DNA of 64,000 nt from Halichondria panicea (GCF_963675165.1 NC_087382.1:3883963-3947962), one strand, 5' to 3'. Positions 1 to 12,351 are shown, numbered from the stretch's first letter. Numbers and translations are program-made. Notes: generated by a model not told the origin, from the sequence alone.

Positions 1-113
1 GTCTTGTTTACGGTTCTCTAATAAGGTTTGCATTTCAAGTGAGGTGAAGTACATGTAACTTGCCAATAATTCTAACCAGTGTACACTTTACTTTACATCA
101 CTATTTTTCTTAG

Positions 114-827
114 CATCTCTGCCTTTGGCTACTGCTGACCTTTGTACTCTGAGAGTAGACGGGGTCTACCCTAGTCTGGAGGTGGTGGACATACAGGGAA
201 TGGGTGTGGCCAACCAACACAGCAAAGCCGCACTCTGGGCCATGCTAAATATCGACAAGTAAGACAAAATTTCCAGTACAGTATTACTGGAATGTGTTAA
301 TTTGCAAGCATCAAGATTGCTTTGCAAAACTAAAATCGCAAAACTACTGCTGGTACTTGTACCACGTATACCACGATCCTTGCCAGAACGCAAAAGTTAG
401 ATCAAATTATCAAATATTTTGCTGGTCCATTCGCAAAGGATTTTCACTAGCAAATATTCTAGTAATACGGCATGTTAAAACCTCTAATTACCTCATCTTT
501 AATTACCCTCCCCCCTAGTGTGAATGGAAGCCTTTGTGATGAGCCCTCGGATGCTGAGCTTCGTTATGCCATTGCCACTCGACACAGTATGCAGCGGAGA
601 GTGTCTGTAAGAACTAGAGCCATTGTGGACTTTGACCTTGGAGCAGCCCCCCTGAATGCTGGGAGTAGCGTGGTGCACATTATGATGGAGAACAAAGGAC
701 AAGTCCAGGCAGAATGGTGGGTATTATTTCCAGCGACGTTTACCACGTACATGCATTGTACATGTATAGATGTACCTATTGAGATGCTCTTTGTACACAT
801 GCACGCACACACACGCACGCACGCACA

Positions 828-868
<41 letters not shown>

Positions 869-3800
869 ACACCCACAGGGCATTCCAGTTCCCCAGTGAT
901 ATGCACCTGGAGCCAGAGTACTGGGCTGATAATGGACAGTTGGACGATGTGGAAAAACTCGAACTGAATATTCTCGATAACGAGTTATTCAGCGTTGATC
1001 CTAAGAGAGGCAGTCTAGAGCCTGGCGCTGTGTGTACTGTAGTGGCTAGCTTTAAACACAGTCACATTGGAACTAGCAGGCTTCCAGTTCTCCTCAAGAT
1101 CAACCGTGGGAGAGAAATACTAGTGAGATAGTTACTAGTTATAATAGTATCCTATGGAAAAATCTATAACTTTGACATGATAAAAGTCTATAAATTCAAT
1201 TATTGTAACTATAGTTATGTGAGATTGCTCTGTAAGTACCCGTATACATGCCGTATACATGTAGATTACATTTAAATGTTCTCTATCGGTGAACTTGGCA
1301 TTAATTTTGCTGTCTGTGCCCATACAGTTGAACTGGACAGGTGTGACTGTGGAGCCTGGTCGTTCCAACGTTCACTTCACCTCTCACTCGCACACTTTCA
1401 ATCCAGTCTCCATCGGATTACACGCCTACCCCAGACAGGTACAAATGCAGTGCTACTATACAGTAGTCTGTACAGAGCATAACGGTAGAATTTGCAAGAT
1501 TCCCAAATTACTTTTGTTGTTGCTTATACATGTAGTCTAGCTTGCTTAAAAATCTATGTTCAACACTTGTTATAACTTTTACAGTTTTGTATGACGGTGT
1601 GAACAAAGGGGCAATCATCAAACTGTTACATGTCTATTCTTATTATATGAGCTTTCCCCTTCCACCATGCAGGTGTACACACTGTACAACGTTGGAGAGA
1701 GTGCTGTAAGCTATGAGATTGACACCCGACCGTTGGACAGGCTGAAACAGACCAACTATTCCATGACAGTGCTGGAGTGTCTACAACCAAAGGGCCTCAT
1801 TCCTCGTCAGTCATCCGTGTCTGTAGAGTTTGTGTTTTCACCTCTGGAAGCCAAGAAATACATTGTAAGTATGTGTGGGTGGGTGTGTGTGTGGGTGGGT
1901 GTGTGAAGTTCATCAGTGTTTTATGTGCAGTGTATACAGTACATCACATTTTGTGTACTAAGCTGTGTGGTAGATTTCATTCAAACTGTCAGTACATAAC
2001 GTAGCTGCTAAACTATTTTGATCAAAACATAGTATCCATTAACAGCATAATTGTTTCCCAGGTTGACCTGCCCATTCATCTGTCTTCCGGAGACACAGAG
2101 TTTGTGAGTTTCTCGGGAGAGGGTTTGGACCTGAGCCAGGAATGCTTCGGAGTAGAAGTCAAAACAGTACAGGTACATGTACAGCCTTTTGCACTAGCTA
2201 TAACACATGCAAATTACATAAGGAAATTTATAATTTCAAAGTGAGTGTACAATATGAAGTTGAATTGTTATTACGTATTATGAGGCCAGGTTTCAATTAA
2301 GTTAATAGCGTAATGCCTCACAATTAACACACATGCACACACACACACAACAGACCGTTCCTGTCGATGGTAGCATCTCCATAGCAGGACAGTTGGCCAA
2401 GCTATCTCAACAAACGCTGAGGTTTGGACATGTCCCGCTTTTCTCTGTCGTTCGCCGCCTGGTGTTCCTGTCCAACCTCTCAGAGCACACTCTCTCGTAC
2501 CACTGGGACCTCAGCTCACAGCTCACCAGAGACGTGGGTTACCCTAGTATATACACGTAGCCACACACTCTATTGACAAACTAAACAGTGGGGGATAGTG
2601 GAGTAGAAAGGGAGATAGTGGACGATAGTGGGGAAGAGTGGCCTGTATGTGTACATAGCTAGGGGAGACATTTTGTTCATTTAGCATATTTTTTGGGGCA
2701 AAAAGTTGCAGTAACGTTTTTAGCAGTAGTATTACGTGTCTATTTAATTATAGTAACAGATGATATCTTTTACTATACTACATGTACTGTATGATTCATG
2801 ACTGTGTATTTGCTTCTCGTCAGGTGGTGTGTATTGAGCCGCTGACTGGTTATGTTCAGCCGGGGCACAGTGTTACCTGTAAGGTCACCTTCTGTTCTCA
2901 CTCCTCCCCTTCCTTCTACGATATGGACCTCCTCTGTCAGGTGACTATAGTACATCGGCACTCAAGTGCATTAGTCCCCTACCCTTATACACACAAAACA
3001 TAACAGTGTCTCGATGTATTACATTTGGTACTGCGTATAGCTTTCACACAGCCTGTCTCGGTACAGTTAGTACTGTACGTACACTGTATAGGTTATTGTG
3101 GCATGCTAATTGAATGCTATAGCTATTTCAGCCATAATTACAAACAAATTACGTGTTTATCCGTTAGCTTTCTAATACTCAATGTTGTGTCCATGTGCAG
3201 GTGGTAGATGAGACCAAGATGTTGGCCTACCATTCAGAGCTGAAAGAGTGGGAAAGAAAAGTGGAGGAAAGAAAACACCTCTTCACCATAACAGACAAAA
3301 ACAACATACCATCAAAGACCACAATTGTAAGTTTTGCGTATAATATTATACTCTCAGCTTTCATACTAAGGCCACTCTATAACTGGCTGATTATACCACG
3401 TTGCCAAGGTAATAAGGGTGTAATAAAAGTCATACAGTCCCTTCCCTGTTAAATTATTTTTATTACACGGTTACGTAGCCTCGAAGTATGGTTTGGTAAA
3501 GGGGTCATCGTGATAATAAAACACACATAGCACAAAAATCCTCGTGTTTTATGCTATCTGTATTTATACTTGTGCCACACCTCAGAGGCCTCAGAGCACG
3601 CCAAAGCTCAAATCACTTCCTGGAGCACAGACAAAGAAGTCGACTAAACGGCCTCTGACATCCGACAATGAGTTACGGGGGAAGCTATCAGCACTACCAC
3701 CCATTGGGGCAAAAGAGGAGACTTACGACGAGTGGAAGAAAAAGTAAGGCTTTAGTACACAAATTTGTGTATTATTTTATTTGGTAACCTCTTCTTTGAA

Positions 3801-5469
3801 CAAACATAATTTATTGTCATTATAGTTCATGAATTTTTTTCTGTACAGAGATTTATCAGTGAAATCAAAGACAAGACCTCGAGCTAGACAGACTAGTGAA
3901 AATGAGGTATGTTGAGCTAACAGCTTCAAATAAATGTATAATGTCTATTTTTCTTTTAGCCACCCTCTCCTCCCGAGTCGTTGATCCTTCACCTTGGCGT
4001 GAGTGCTCAGACCTCAACCATACCAGACTTTGCCTGTCTCGAGGGCCGCCTCGACCAGTTCTTCATTGACCAGCAGGCTCTCATCTCGTGTGATGGCCAC
4101 CCACCGAGCATTGAGGAGCCCGTGAGAGTTGGAGTGGAAGAGAAACAAGTGGTCGAGTGTATGCTACTGCAGATGATAAGGTACATTATACATACATGTA
4201 TGTATACGTGTGTATACATAAACTTACTCTATAAAATAATTATTATACATGTATGTATACATGTACGTACATGTAGATACATGTATGTATGCCACTTTTA
4301 CACGTAGGTTAATGCTAGTAATTGTGAGGTATATATAGTACTTGCAATGCTTTGATTTTGCTTGCCTTGCGATTAGCAATAATTATACAAAACTACACAT
4401 GCAGGGAGCTATTAGATGATGCCAACTTTCATACTGCTATCAAGAACGTTGCAGACGAACCCGTTCCTTACTTTGACCAATTCTCTACGCGAAATGAACC
4501 GAGCGACTCAGTCAGACACTCGGCAAGTCGCCACATCTATGCTTCAGGTCTTGCTTCTCTGCCATCTGGGCATGACTTTCCTCCACACCCCTCACACATG
4601 CCTCACTCCCACACATCCTCACAATCGTCACTGAGTGAAGATGTTAGAGAGATGACGGCAACACAGTCACAATGTAACGATTCTCCAGAGGTGGAAGACA
4701 CTATCGCTAAGCGGAGGAGCCAGGATCGTACCAATGCTGAAATTGAATCTAATATAAAACGGTATAAAATTATTTGTTTACATTGCTCATGCACGTGTAC
4801 TGGAAGTGTGGCCTGAATTATGTAAACATTCTATGAATCTTTTTAAGCGTGGTTTTAATAGAAAGTGACCTACATACATGTATGTATATACATGGGCAAT
4901 GGTAGCATCGTATTATTTATGTGAGTGGTCTCTTAGGGTGGTCAATAGTGTGAGGTGTATGAGTGGTACTTAATAGAGAGGTGGCCATGCATGCATCAGG
5001 GTACTCCAAATGACACTATAATATCCCGTCTATTGCCCTCTTCCTGCCATTGCTTGCTGGTCATCATGGTCAGTCATTATTGTCATTATTTTAATTTTCA
5101 TAAACATTTTTAAGCACATTGCCTGCATGTTGAGCAATGAAATTCATCGATGATGTCGCTAGTTTATAATGAATATTCATAGTAATGAATGAACGATAAT
5201 AAAGCTCCTGCTCGCATGTTTTTTACAGCAGGGGTACAGTCTAGAGTATAGTATAATTGGTTCTTATGCTGACTGCATGTGCATATCAGTAAACATCTGA
5301 TCATTTATGATCTGAATCTCGCCCCTACAGTTCTCCTGAGTTTACTGATCTGGTTGAGGGGATTCTAGAGAACACGATACTAAACATTCTCAAAGAAGCT
5401 TGTTCTGGCCAATTGAACATTACAGCTCCCATCTACACTATTGCTAAAGCTCCTGACACAAACCCTTGA
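114..5469 (+). CDS. CFAP65: CFAP65 (CCDC108)-like ciliary protein, 3' part
   Basis: Fourteen exons joined by GT..AG introns keep one frame to TGA 5467-5469: 114-258, 519-716, 879-1122, 1328-1438, 1673-1864, 2062-2172, 2354-2533, 2824-2940, 3201-3326, 3586-3743, 3849-3906, 3960-4180, 4405-4761, 5331-5469. The protein has successive Ig-like ASH/MSP-type beta domains. Phrases such as DFDLGAAPLNAGSSVV, LPVLLKINRGREIL, LNWTGVTVEP..NVHFTS and FSPLEAKKY match what I know of vertebrate CFAP65, a protein of motile cilia and sperm flagella linked to the central apparatus. A charged linker (about 3586-3906) and a Ser/His-rich segment precede a conserved C-terminal helix. The gene's 5' part lies before the window. 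AATAAA at about 5656 could be its poly(A) signal. CA repeats fill introns 2 and 6. Orthology rests on remembered family sequence, not a search. Confidence 0.85.
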
Positions 5470-6063
5470 GACTGTATTGTATCAAATAATTATTAGCTAT
5501 AAAATTAGTTAGCAGAACTGTATCGATTGGTTTGTGATGCATTTGTGAAAAGACATGTCCATGCAGTATTAAACGTTCCGTATAACAGCGTAATGCCACC
5601 TGTCAATCCCAAGCAAAATGATGCACCTTATCGTCATGTGTATATAAGTATATGCAATAAACAGAATTGGAACTAGCTATATGCGGTATACATACTAACG
5701 TATGATCTTTACACAACAGATCAATCCATCTGTCAATTGCAAAAACTTATAATTATGCTTGGTTGAAGCAAAAATTAGATTCATGTGCCTCTATCAGTAA
5801 TATCATCTATGCAGTAAACACTAGTTGGAACTATTGTAACAATTATACATGTACATAACTTTACACAACAAATAACAACAGATCGGACTGTATCGTAAAT
5901 ATGATAACATAAACTGAAGGTCAGTGGCATTATGTACATTGATCCGTCTGTCAATCCCATAACTTTTGCTCAGTTTAAGTAAAGAGCAGATGCATTTGTC
6001 ATACATTTCAATATCATACATGACTTGTATAATTATACATTTGTCGGAAACTCATGTACGCAC

Positions 6064-6119
6064 TATAAAAGTGATCAACTTAGAAACAGAAATAAAAACA
6101 ATTACGTTAACGTTCCAAA
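6064..6119 (+). promoter_or_regulatory. Core promoter of the 6120 gene
   Basis: TATAAAAG at about 6064-6071 is followed by GTGATCAACTTAGAAACAG, a block repeated almost unchanged before the genes at 9754 and 24061. The ATG lies about 55 bp below the TATA box, so the leader is only about 25-30 nt. The tract upstream (5640-6060) is duplicated before 9754. Confidence 0.75.
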
Positions 6120-6833
6120 ATGAAGACAGCCATTGCTCTGATAGCACTGATCTCCCTCACCGGCAGTCTGGTGTGGGCCGCACCAAATCAGCAACAGCAA
6201 CAAGTACAGGACATTCAAGAAATCCTGGGAAATGCTCGAGACACAACAGAGCAAGACGAGGATGATGTAGACCTCCAGTCGCTACTGGCAGCTGCTCAAG
6301 ACGATGATGGCAATGATGACGATGTAAAAGAATTGCAGTCACTTATCGCCAGCGAACAAGATGAAGATGAAGATGAAGATATGTCAGCACTCAACTCCCT
6401 GATGGCTGCTGCACAAGATGACGACAATGGAGATGACGAGGATGAGAATATGAAAGCTCTGACATCGCTAAGTGCAGCTGCTGAAAACGATGAAGACGAC
6501 CAGCTATCTGAGACAGCTGCTATCACTCAAAGATCCCGAAAAAGGCCAAGGAGAAATAGAAAGCGAAGGAGTTATATAAAATACTATAGAGGGCGAAGGA
6601 GATATAGAGGACGAAACTTGGCCCGCTATTACCAGCGTTATTACAATCAGCTTTACAAGAGGTATTACAACAATTATTACGCTCGATATTACAAGCAACA
6701 TTACAACAGGCAGTATCGAGGAATTAAATCGTATGGTAATTACGGATTTAGAGTGATTAATCATGTGTACAAGTACATGAAGAGTCACTACCCCAAAGTG
6801 TATCGCAAGTACTTGTACTACAACAAGGGATAA
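6120..6833 (+). CDS. Secreted Tyr/Arg-array precursor (MKTAIAL type)
   Basis: Single-exon gene, 237 aa. Residues 1-20 form a signal peptide followed by Ala-Pro. Residues 23-135 are very acidic and contain repeated helix-like modules (LQSLLAAAQ, LQSLIASEQ, ALNSLMAAAQ) separated by Asp/Glu runs. From about 137 the charge flips: an Arg/Lys stretch (137-166) and eight tetrapeptides of the form x-x-[YLHQ]-Y (168-199, e.g. ARYY, QRYY). A conserved tail follows, GIKSYGNYGF..INHVY.YMKSHYP..YRKYL, ending YYNKG. The final Gly would fit C-terminal amidation. I do not recognise the family. The prepro/cationic layout resembles host-defence peptide precursors such as Hydra arminins; a Tyr-rich structural, cross-linking or silica-binding protein is the alternative. 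The start is fixed by the TATA box and by identity with the paralogues at 9754 and 24061. Confidence 0.85.
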   Translation: MKTAIALIALISLTGSLVWAAPNQQQQQVQDIQEILGNARDTTEQDEDDVDLQSLLAAAQDDDGNDDDVKELQSLIASEQDEDEDEDMSALNSLMAAAQDDDNGDDEDENMKALTSLSAAAENDEDDQLSETAAITQRSRKRPRRNRKRRSYIKYYRGRRRYRGRNLARYYQRYYNQLYKRYYNNYYARYYKQHYNRQYRGIKSYGNYGFRVINHVYKYMKSHYPKVYRKYLYYNKG

Positions 6834-8464
6834 ACTTCATGCAGCAGCTGCAGATACAAACTTGAAGTAGCTTATGTATAGAGTCAGACTGAACAGAATT
6901 GATAGAGCACTGAAGTGCTAAACTTTCGTAGTTTCATGCCTCGTATAAAAATTTGAACAATTAAAATGTGAGTATGAAAAAATTGGCTGTACTATAATAA
7001 TTATATAGGGAGCGTGCATGTGACACCGTATATATAATATAATTATAGCCTCGAATACTCCATAATCTCAGGTACAAATCTATTTTAATGGCTCACAAGA
7101 CAAAACAAATAATTTCTTCTATGCATGCACACAAGCCCTCCGCCTATAAGATGTAATTTGATAGCATAATTTAATGTCAGAATGGAATACAACATAAATA
7201 AGGATGCATTGGTATCGATTTGTGAATGAGTATACCATAATTATAATGGTCAGTATAACTATACCTGTGAATTCCAGAGCAAAAGCAGATGTGCCTTTAC
7301 ATTTCATACAACATGCATTGGTAGGAAACTCATGCATGCATGTATACATGCATGCACTATAATTATAAGTTTACCCCTATAAAGTATATAATTATAACAA
7401 TCAGCCTATAATAGAAAATTTAAGCTTCGATTGTAAAAGGTACACCTCGACATTATATTCAATATCAAAGGTGGTTCACATAATTATAGGCAAAAAAGCA
7501 CAGCGTATATCACATGGACGCAGCTAGATGGAGGTTGTTTTCTGAACCATATATATAATGAAGAGCACTATTGAAATCAGAGTTCGTTATTTCATGCATG
7601 CTGCAGCACTTAATGAAAGCACCGCAGGTGCTGATGCCTCGGTGGAGATGCAAAGCTACATAACATAAAGCTGCTACTAATAGCTTTTATGCACATGATA
7701 AAAACAATTTAATTTTGCTGCATGCAAAAACTCAGAGAGTGGGTAATGATCCACCATGATTGTTGTTAAAACGATCTATGCCAAAAGTTCAAGTCTAAAA
7801 TTAATGGCTGCCATCAGCAGAGCCTTGCAGCTCTCTTCTCACTCTTGCAGCTACCAATAGCTAGCGTTCTAGTGCAGAGCTAACTACTAAGTAGAGTAGC
7901 AACACTCGGTAAACAAGTTTGGCTACGTGCTCTTCTAAAAAGGCTGCAATGGCATTCCAAGTAAGCAAAACTAGGCATAACTCGAGAATGAAGCATTATT
8001 TTGCAAATCCACGAATTAAAATCCAAGTAAACATGACTAGAAGCCTATAGAAACTCTTACTTGCACTTGATTCATCCTTGAGCAGCTGTAGCAGTCTACA
8101 CACACAGACAGACAGACACACACACAGACACACAGACACACAGACACAGACACACTACCGTATACCTCGCTTGCGCATGCGCACCGAGGCATAATTTGAA
8201 CAGTAAACAGAACCACATGCATTGAACCATGCAATGCTGCAATTATCTCATAGCTGACACAACCTGACATTTCACACAATAACTCTTGTATTACAATTAT
8301 CTCATAGCTGACACATGACATTTCACGCAATAACTCTTGTATTACAGGATTGAATGATTCCCGTAAAAACTGGAATAGACAGCAAGTTTATACATGATTC
8401 AGCATACTGCATAACATAACTTAGGGCATGCACGCATGTTGCATTTTATTTTCTACTCTACAAG
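6834..8464. other. Intergenic, decayed promoter and interspersed repeat
   Basis: No gene seen. 7270-7365 resembles the MKTAIAL-type promoter tract but lacks a clean TATA box, so it is probably a promoter relic. 7590-8170 is a repeat whose second copy lies at 21600-22220. It ends in a (CACAGA)n microsatellite (8098-8153) and a CGCTTGCGCATGCGC motif. A short direct duplication lies at 8215-8345. Confidence 0.5.
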
Positions 8465-8465
8465 A

Positions 8466-8550
8466 GAATATCTGGCAGGTTTGGGAGAAAGTCTGGCAGG
8501 TTCGGGAGAAGGTCTGGAAGAAGGATTGTGAGAAGGAGATACTGGCCTGG
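8466..8550 (+). pseudogene. Truncated 3' relic of the 9754-type gene
   Basis: The frame starting at GGCAGG reads GRFGRKSGRFGRRSGRRIVR then RRYWPGQQF and stop, matching the last residues of the 9754 gene (GRRIVRRRYWPGQQ). The 3' flank to about 8850 also matches 10450-10735. Signal peptide, propeptide and promoter are absent, so this is the tail of an old duplicate. Confidence 0.75.
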
Positions 8551-8883
8551 ACAACAGTTTTAAATTGGCTGAGCTTAAATCAACTGCATGAAAAACTGAG
8601 TCGTAGAAAAACTGTGTCTGTTCAGTGTAGCACTGAATAGTTAGCTATATAATAAAATGAATCACTAATCAGAGTGAATCATATTAAATTAGTGTTGTTT
8701 AACATGTTATGGAGATCAAAAGATTGGTATATACATGCAAAATAAGCGTAATTAATGGTGCATGAGCATTATTTAGTAGCTATGGCTACGTCTTATTTGC
8801 ATGCATATAGGTTTGTACTTGTAGATATAATAATAGGCACTATACTCTATAAATTGTAGCCAGTACAAGGTTGAGCTGTATGC

Positions 8884-9236
8884 ATGGCTGCTCCCACTTT
8901 CAGTCCGCTAGACGAGAGGCAAGTCGCTTGTAAACATTATGTAGACTGTTTTGCCATGCCCCCTGTGGCCGAAACGAATATCAGAGTGAAGGTTAAGTGT
9001 TCGACATCTCGTATAGGCTCTCTTCTTTTCATTTTTGTACTTCTTAACAGCTAGTTTGCGATGCTTGAGTTTTTGTTGGGCGGAGCATGTGGGTTGAACA
9101 CCTTGACATCCAGGAGTGTATTTTCATGGCGTCCTCCCCAGAACCCTTTCACAGGGACGTCAAGTCCGGCACCATCGGATACATTGGAGCTAGGTTCTGC
9201 GAGCTAGGGTTTCACCAGTCAGAGTTTGAAGAGTTT
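8884..9236 (-). pseudogene. Degenerate retroelement (reverse-transcriptase-associated) relic
   Basis: Read on the minus strand, pieces in shifting frames give SDGAGLDVPVKGFWGGRHEN, LLDVKVFNPHAPPNKNSSI, RDVEHLTFTLIFVSATGGM and YKRLASRLAD. These match, from memory, the region C-terminal to the reverse transcriptase in many cnidarian and sponge retroelement ORFs (GFWGGR..., DVRVFNP.APSN, VEHA.FTPLV.SATGGMG, FYKRLAS.LA). Frameshifts and stops separate the pieces, so it is dead. No terminal repeats or duplicated target were found. Confidence 0.65.
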
Positions 9237-9702
9237 TAAAATCTCTGGTTCTGCCGAGACGTCATGGCAGATTATGGTTAATAGATCGGCATGTGTATAT
9301 AATAATTATATGCAATAAAACAGAAGTTGCATTGAAACTATGCAGTATACATAAATTACACAACAAACAACAACAGATCAATTCATCTGTCAATTATGCA
9401 TGTTTGAAGCAAAAGTACGTCATGTGCCTTTATCAGTAGTATCATCTATAAGAGAAGTTGGAACTATGAAGCAGTATATACGTAACTTTATACACATGCA
9501 ACAGGTATAGATCGAGTATATTATTATCGTATCGTGTATGTATTATTATCGTACATAAATTGGTCGGTCAGTGGGCCAGTGGCATTACATTGATCCATCT
9601 GTCATTCCCATAACTTTGGTCAGTTTAAGTAAAGAGCAGATGCATGCATATGTGTCTTACATTCCAATTGTATACATGCATGACTTGTATGCATGCATGC
9701 AC

Positions 9703-9753
9703 TATAAAAGTGATCAACTTAGAAACAGAAATAAGGAACAACGTTGTTTCAAA
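9703..9753 (+). promoter_or_regulatory. Core promoter of the 9754 gene
   Basis: TATAAAAG at 9703-9710 is followed by the same GTGATCAACTTAGAAACAGA block as at 6064 and 23998. The ATG is about 50 bp downstream. The upstream tract from about 9290 is homologous to 5580-6060. Confidence 0.75.
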
Positions 9754-10461
9754 ATGAAGACAGCCATTGCTCTGATAGCATTGATCTCTCTCACCGGCAT
9801 TCTGGTGTGGGCCGCACCAAATCAGCAACAAGTACAGGACATTCAAGAAATTCTGGGAAATGCTCATGATGTAACAAAGCATGACGAGGATGAAGTTGAC
9901 AAAGAGGATGCTGAAATGGAAACTTTCATTCAAGATCTGATGTCTGCCCACAAACAAGATGGGGCACAAGTCGAGGACTTCCTCCATAAACTCATGAATG
10001 AAGAGGAGGAAACAGCTTCCGAACAAAAAAGCAATGATGATGATGATGACGACGATGTTGTAGACAACCAGAGCAGCGATCTCGACGAAGTTCAAAGTGA
10101 CAATGACGACGAATTGGAGGCTGCGGTCCAAGAGCTTATACAAGATGACGATAGATCTAACGATGATAGTGATTTGGATGTTGCTGCTCTTCAAGAGCTG
10201 ATCGCCAAGTCACAAGACCCAGATGTTAAAGCTCAATTTTGGGGGGCTATTGCTCGTCTCGGGACGCGGCTAATCAGCAGGGTTGGGAGACGGTTTGGGA
10301 GAAAGTTCAGGAGAACGTCTAACAAGTTTGGGAGAAGGTCCAGGAGGTCCAGGAGAAGGCTTAGCAGGTCCAGGAGAAGGCCTAGCACGTCCAGGAGAAG
10401 GTATGGAAGAAGGATTGTGAGAAGGAGATACTGGCCTGGACAACAAATCAACCAGTGTTAA
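9754..10461 (+). CDS. Secreted acidic-pro, Arg/Ser-rich cationic precursor
   Basis: Single exon, 235 aa. The ATG at 9754 is chosen over upstream in-frame codons because it lies just below the TATA box and begins the family signal peptide MKTAIALIALISLTG (1-20, then AP). Residues 21-155 are Asp/Glu-rich and include modules such as AAVQELIQDD and VAALQELIAKSQDP. The junction SQDPDVKAQFW (153-163) parallels KQDPTTAKMQW in the 26763 gene. From Q161 comes a Gly/Arg amphipathic segment (AIARLGTRLISRVGRRFGRK) and then an RS-repeat tail like a protamine or SR domain, ending PGQQINQC. It shares its prepro region with the Tyr/Arg genes but has a wholly different mature part and no terminal Gly. The single Cys is the last residue. 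Function unknown; DNA/RNA binding, antimicrobial action or mineral binding are all possible. Confidence 0.85.
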   Translation: MKTAIALIALISLTGILVWAAPNQQQVQDIQEILGNAHDVTKHDEDEVDKEDAEMETFIQDLMSAHKQDGAQVEDFLHKLMNEEEETASEQKSNDDDDDDDVVDNQSSDLDEVQSDNDDELEAAVQELIQDDDRSNDDSDLDVAALQELIAKSQDPDVKAQFWGAIARLGTRLISRVGRRFGRKFRRTSNKFGRRSRRSRRRLSRSRRRPSTSRRRYGRRIVRRRYWPGQQINQC

Positions 10462-10888
10462 ATTGGGTGAGCTCAAATCAACTGGAACTGAAAAACTGAG
10501 TCGTAGAAAAACTGCAGTAGTCTGTTCATGCAGTGTATAGCACTGCATAACATTTATAATATAGCTATAGAATTAGTGTGAATTACATGTTATTGCATGA
10601 GATTATTAAAAAAATTGGTACATGCAAAATGAGCATAATTATAATATTATTTAGTAGCTAGCTATACGTATATTTATTGTTGCATGCATGGCATGGGTTT
10701 GTACTTGTAGATATAATTATAGGTACTATAAGTCTCTTGTATACTCGACCAAATTCAATCATAATTTTGATACTATAATTTTGACCTTTTACTATAGCGA
10801 ATTTTTTAAGTGTCAATCATTTCACATTGCAAAACCTATATACGTATTATACCAGTACTTGTATGACATCACGATCCTTGCCATAGTG

Positions 10889-11106
10889 ACCGTATATAGC
10901 GGGTATATATTTCGAAGGCATACATTTTCGCAGAAATGCCTTTAGAAAGGTTTTCGCGAATTTAATTTTCGTGGAATAGCAGCCTTTTTGCAGCATGCAT
11001 GCATGCGATATTAAATTCGCAGTTATAATTAATGTTCACGGTACATGCTTAATCTGTGAAAACCACAAAAATGTATACCCTCTAAATATATCTGCTATAT
11101 ACGGTA
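10889..11106. mobile_element. MITE with ACCGTATATAGC inverted ends
   Basis: A 218-bp element whose ends are inverted copies: left ACCGTATATAGCGGGTATAT, right the reverse complement of ACCGTATATAGCAGATATAT, extending over about 35 bp. The interior repeats TTTCGCG/AATTTTCG motifs. No coding capacity and no clear target duplication. Relatives lie at 56715-56766 (one end only) and 63373-63610. Confidence 0.7.
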
Positions 11107-11327
11107 TCGCAAAAGAGTAAACATTTTCTGCTGATTTGGCTCATTTGCATCAACATGCAAGACATATACGGCATACTTATATATATACGTACATGACACG
11201 AAATAAAAATGCTAATGTATAGCATGAATATAGTCTTTCAATAGTGCTGGTATAGGAAACTGCATGTGATTCATATACATGCAAGTGCACGAGAAACAGA
11301 AAATGAATATAGGACAACATCCAAAAA

Positions 11328-11473
11328 TAAATGAAGACAGCCATTGCTGCTCTATTATGCGGATAGTATATAGCACTGTATATACTATAGATCTTTCTCA
11401 CTGCATGGCAGCCTGCACGGTGTGGGCTGCACTGGGAAACGCCCAAAAGATGCAACAAGTTCCATGCATGTAA
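11328..11473 (+). pseudogene. Relic of an MKTAIAL-type signal-peptide region
   Basis: ATGAAGACAGCCATTGCT matches the start of the 6120/9754/24061 genes. An insertion with stops follows, then GGCAGCCTGCACGGTGTGGG, matching the end of the signal peptide codons. Nothing recognisable of the propeptide or mature part remains. Confidence 0.65.
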
Positions 11474-11867
11474 TAGATCTAGTTATAATTATGAGAGCAA
11501 AAACATAATAATGGTAAAATTAATTCGAATATAGAGTCCTGAATTTTGTCCACCGCTACATGAACTATAATTTAAGAATACTATACTAATTATCATACTT
11601 GACATTAATTTTCTTACAATTAAACCATGCACCCTTAATTGCTACAGGTTTGAATGATTCCCGTTTAAAACTTGTTCAAAATTGACAACAAGAATATAGG
11701 CGCTATAGCTGCATTTGGTCCTCTAAACGTCAGCAAGTGCACTAGCTGATGTTACACTTTATTTCTACAAAATGATATAATGGCTACAGCTATACTGGAG
11801 ACAACTATACTCTGTCTATACTCTGCTATATACATTGTGTTCAAGTTACTCAGACAGTTGAAACAGT

Positions 11868-12260
11868 TCAGCGGCCCCAAACGCGAACAGCTTTCTTCAC
11901 ACCACCCCATACTTTACGGCCGATTCGGTGTCTCTTCCACCAGCCCCATTGAGCATGAGCAGTCGTACCAGGAGTTTGGATGTCTGCCATAAACTTCATT
12001 AACTGAGCTTTCGTATTTTCGTCATCTCCTTCGTCCTGTTCCATATTAGCCAGCATCGACTGTAGGCTTGCCAAGTCAGCCGGCGAATCATCTTCATCTT
12101 GAATGTTTCGCATCAGAGCTTTTTTGAGAGCAGCTTGAACTTCTTCACTTTCCATAGCTTGCTCGATTACTTTCTGCATCTCAACTTCGTTTCCTCTAGG
12201 AGCTGCATACATGTAGCAGACCAGTGTAGCAAGGATTGTCACGGTGAACACAGCCTTCAT
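11868..12260 (-). CDS. Trp-rich cationic peptide precursor (W family)
   Basis: Single exon on the minus strand, 130 aa. The start at 12260 matches the conserved start of three paralogues (13225, 18190, 20774). Residues 1-19 are a signal peptide (MKAVFTVTILATLVCYMYA), then APRGNE. Residues 24-97 are acidic (EQAMESEEVQAALKKAL; IQDEDDSPADLASLQSML; EQDEGDD). The junction IQTPGTTAHAQW (94-105) leads to a 27-residue basic peptide, Q104-R130, with Trp at 105, 107, 108, 118 and 128 and nine Lys/Arg but no acidic residue. It ends in Gly-Arg, so removal of Arg and amidation would leave a Trp-amide. This resembles linear amphipathic antimicrobial peptides; activity is inferred. AATAAA on the minus strand lies at about 11758-11763. 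Confidence 0.88.
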   Translation of the reverse strand: MKAVFTVTILATLVCYMYAAPRGNEVEMQKVIEQAMESEEVQAALKKALMRNIQDEDDSPADLASLQSMLANMEQDEGDDENTKAQLMKFMADIQTPGTTAHAQWGWWKRHRIGRKVWGGVKKAVRVWGR

Positions 12261-12351
12261 TCTCTTTTCTTTGTCGTATATGAAGTTTCTTGACAACAGA
12301 CTGAATACCAATATAGTAACTGTTATGGATATAGCTAAGGCCTATTTATCG

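Noticed and set aside
564-967. His/Thr and Cys/Val frames near 790-870
   Set aside because: CA repeat inside CFAP65 intron 2.
8428-8640. 70-residue plus-strand frame starting MHACC
   Set aside because: It is read in the wrong frame of the truncated relic at 8466-8550.
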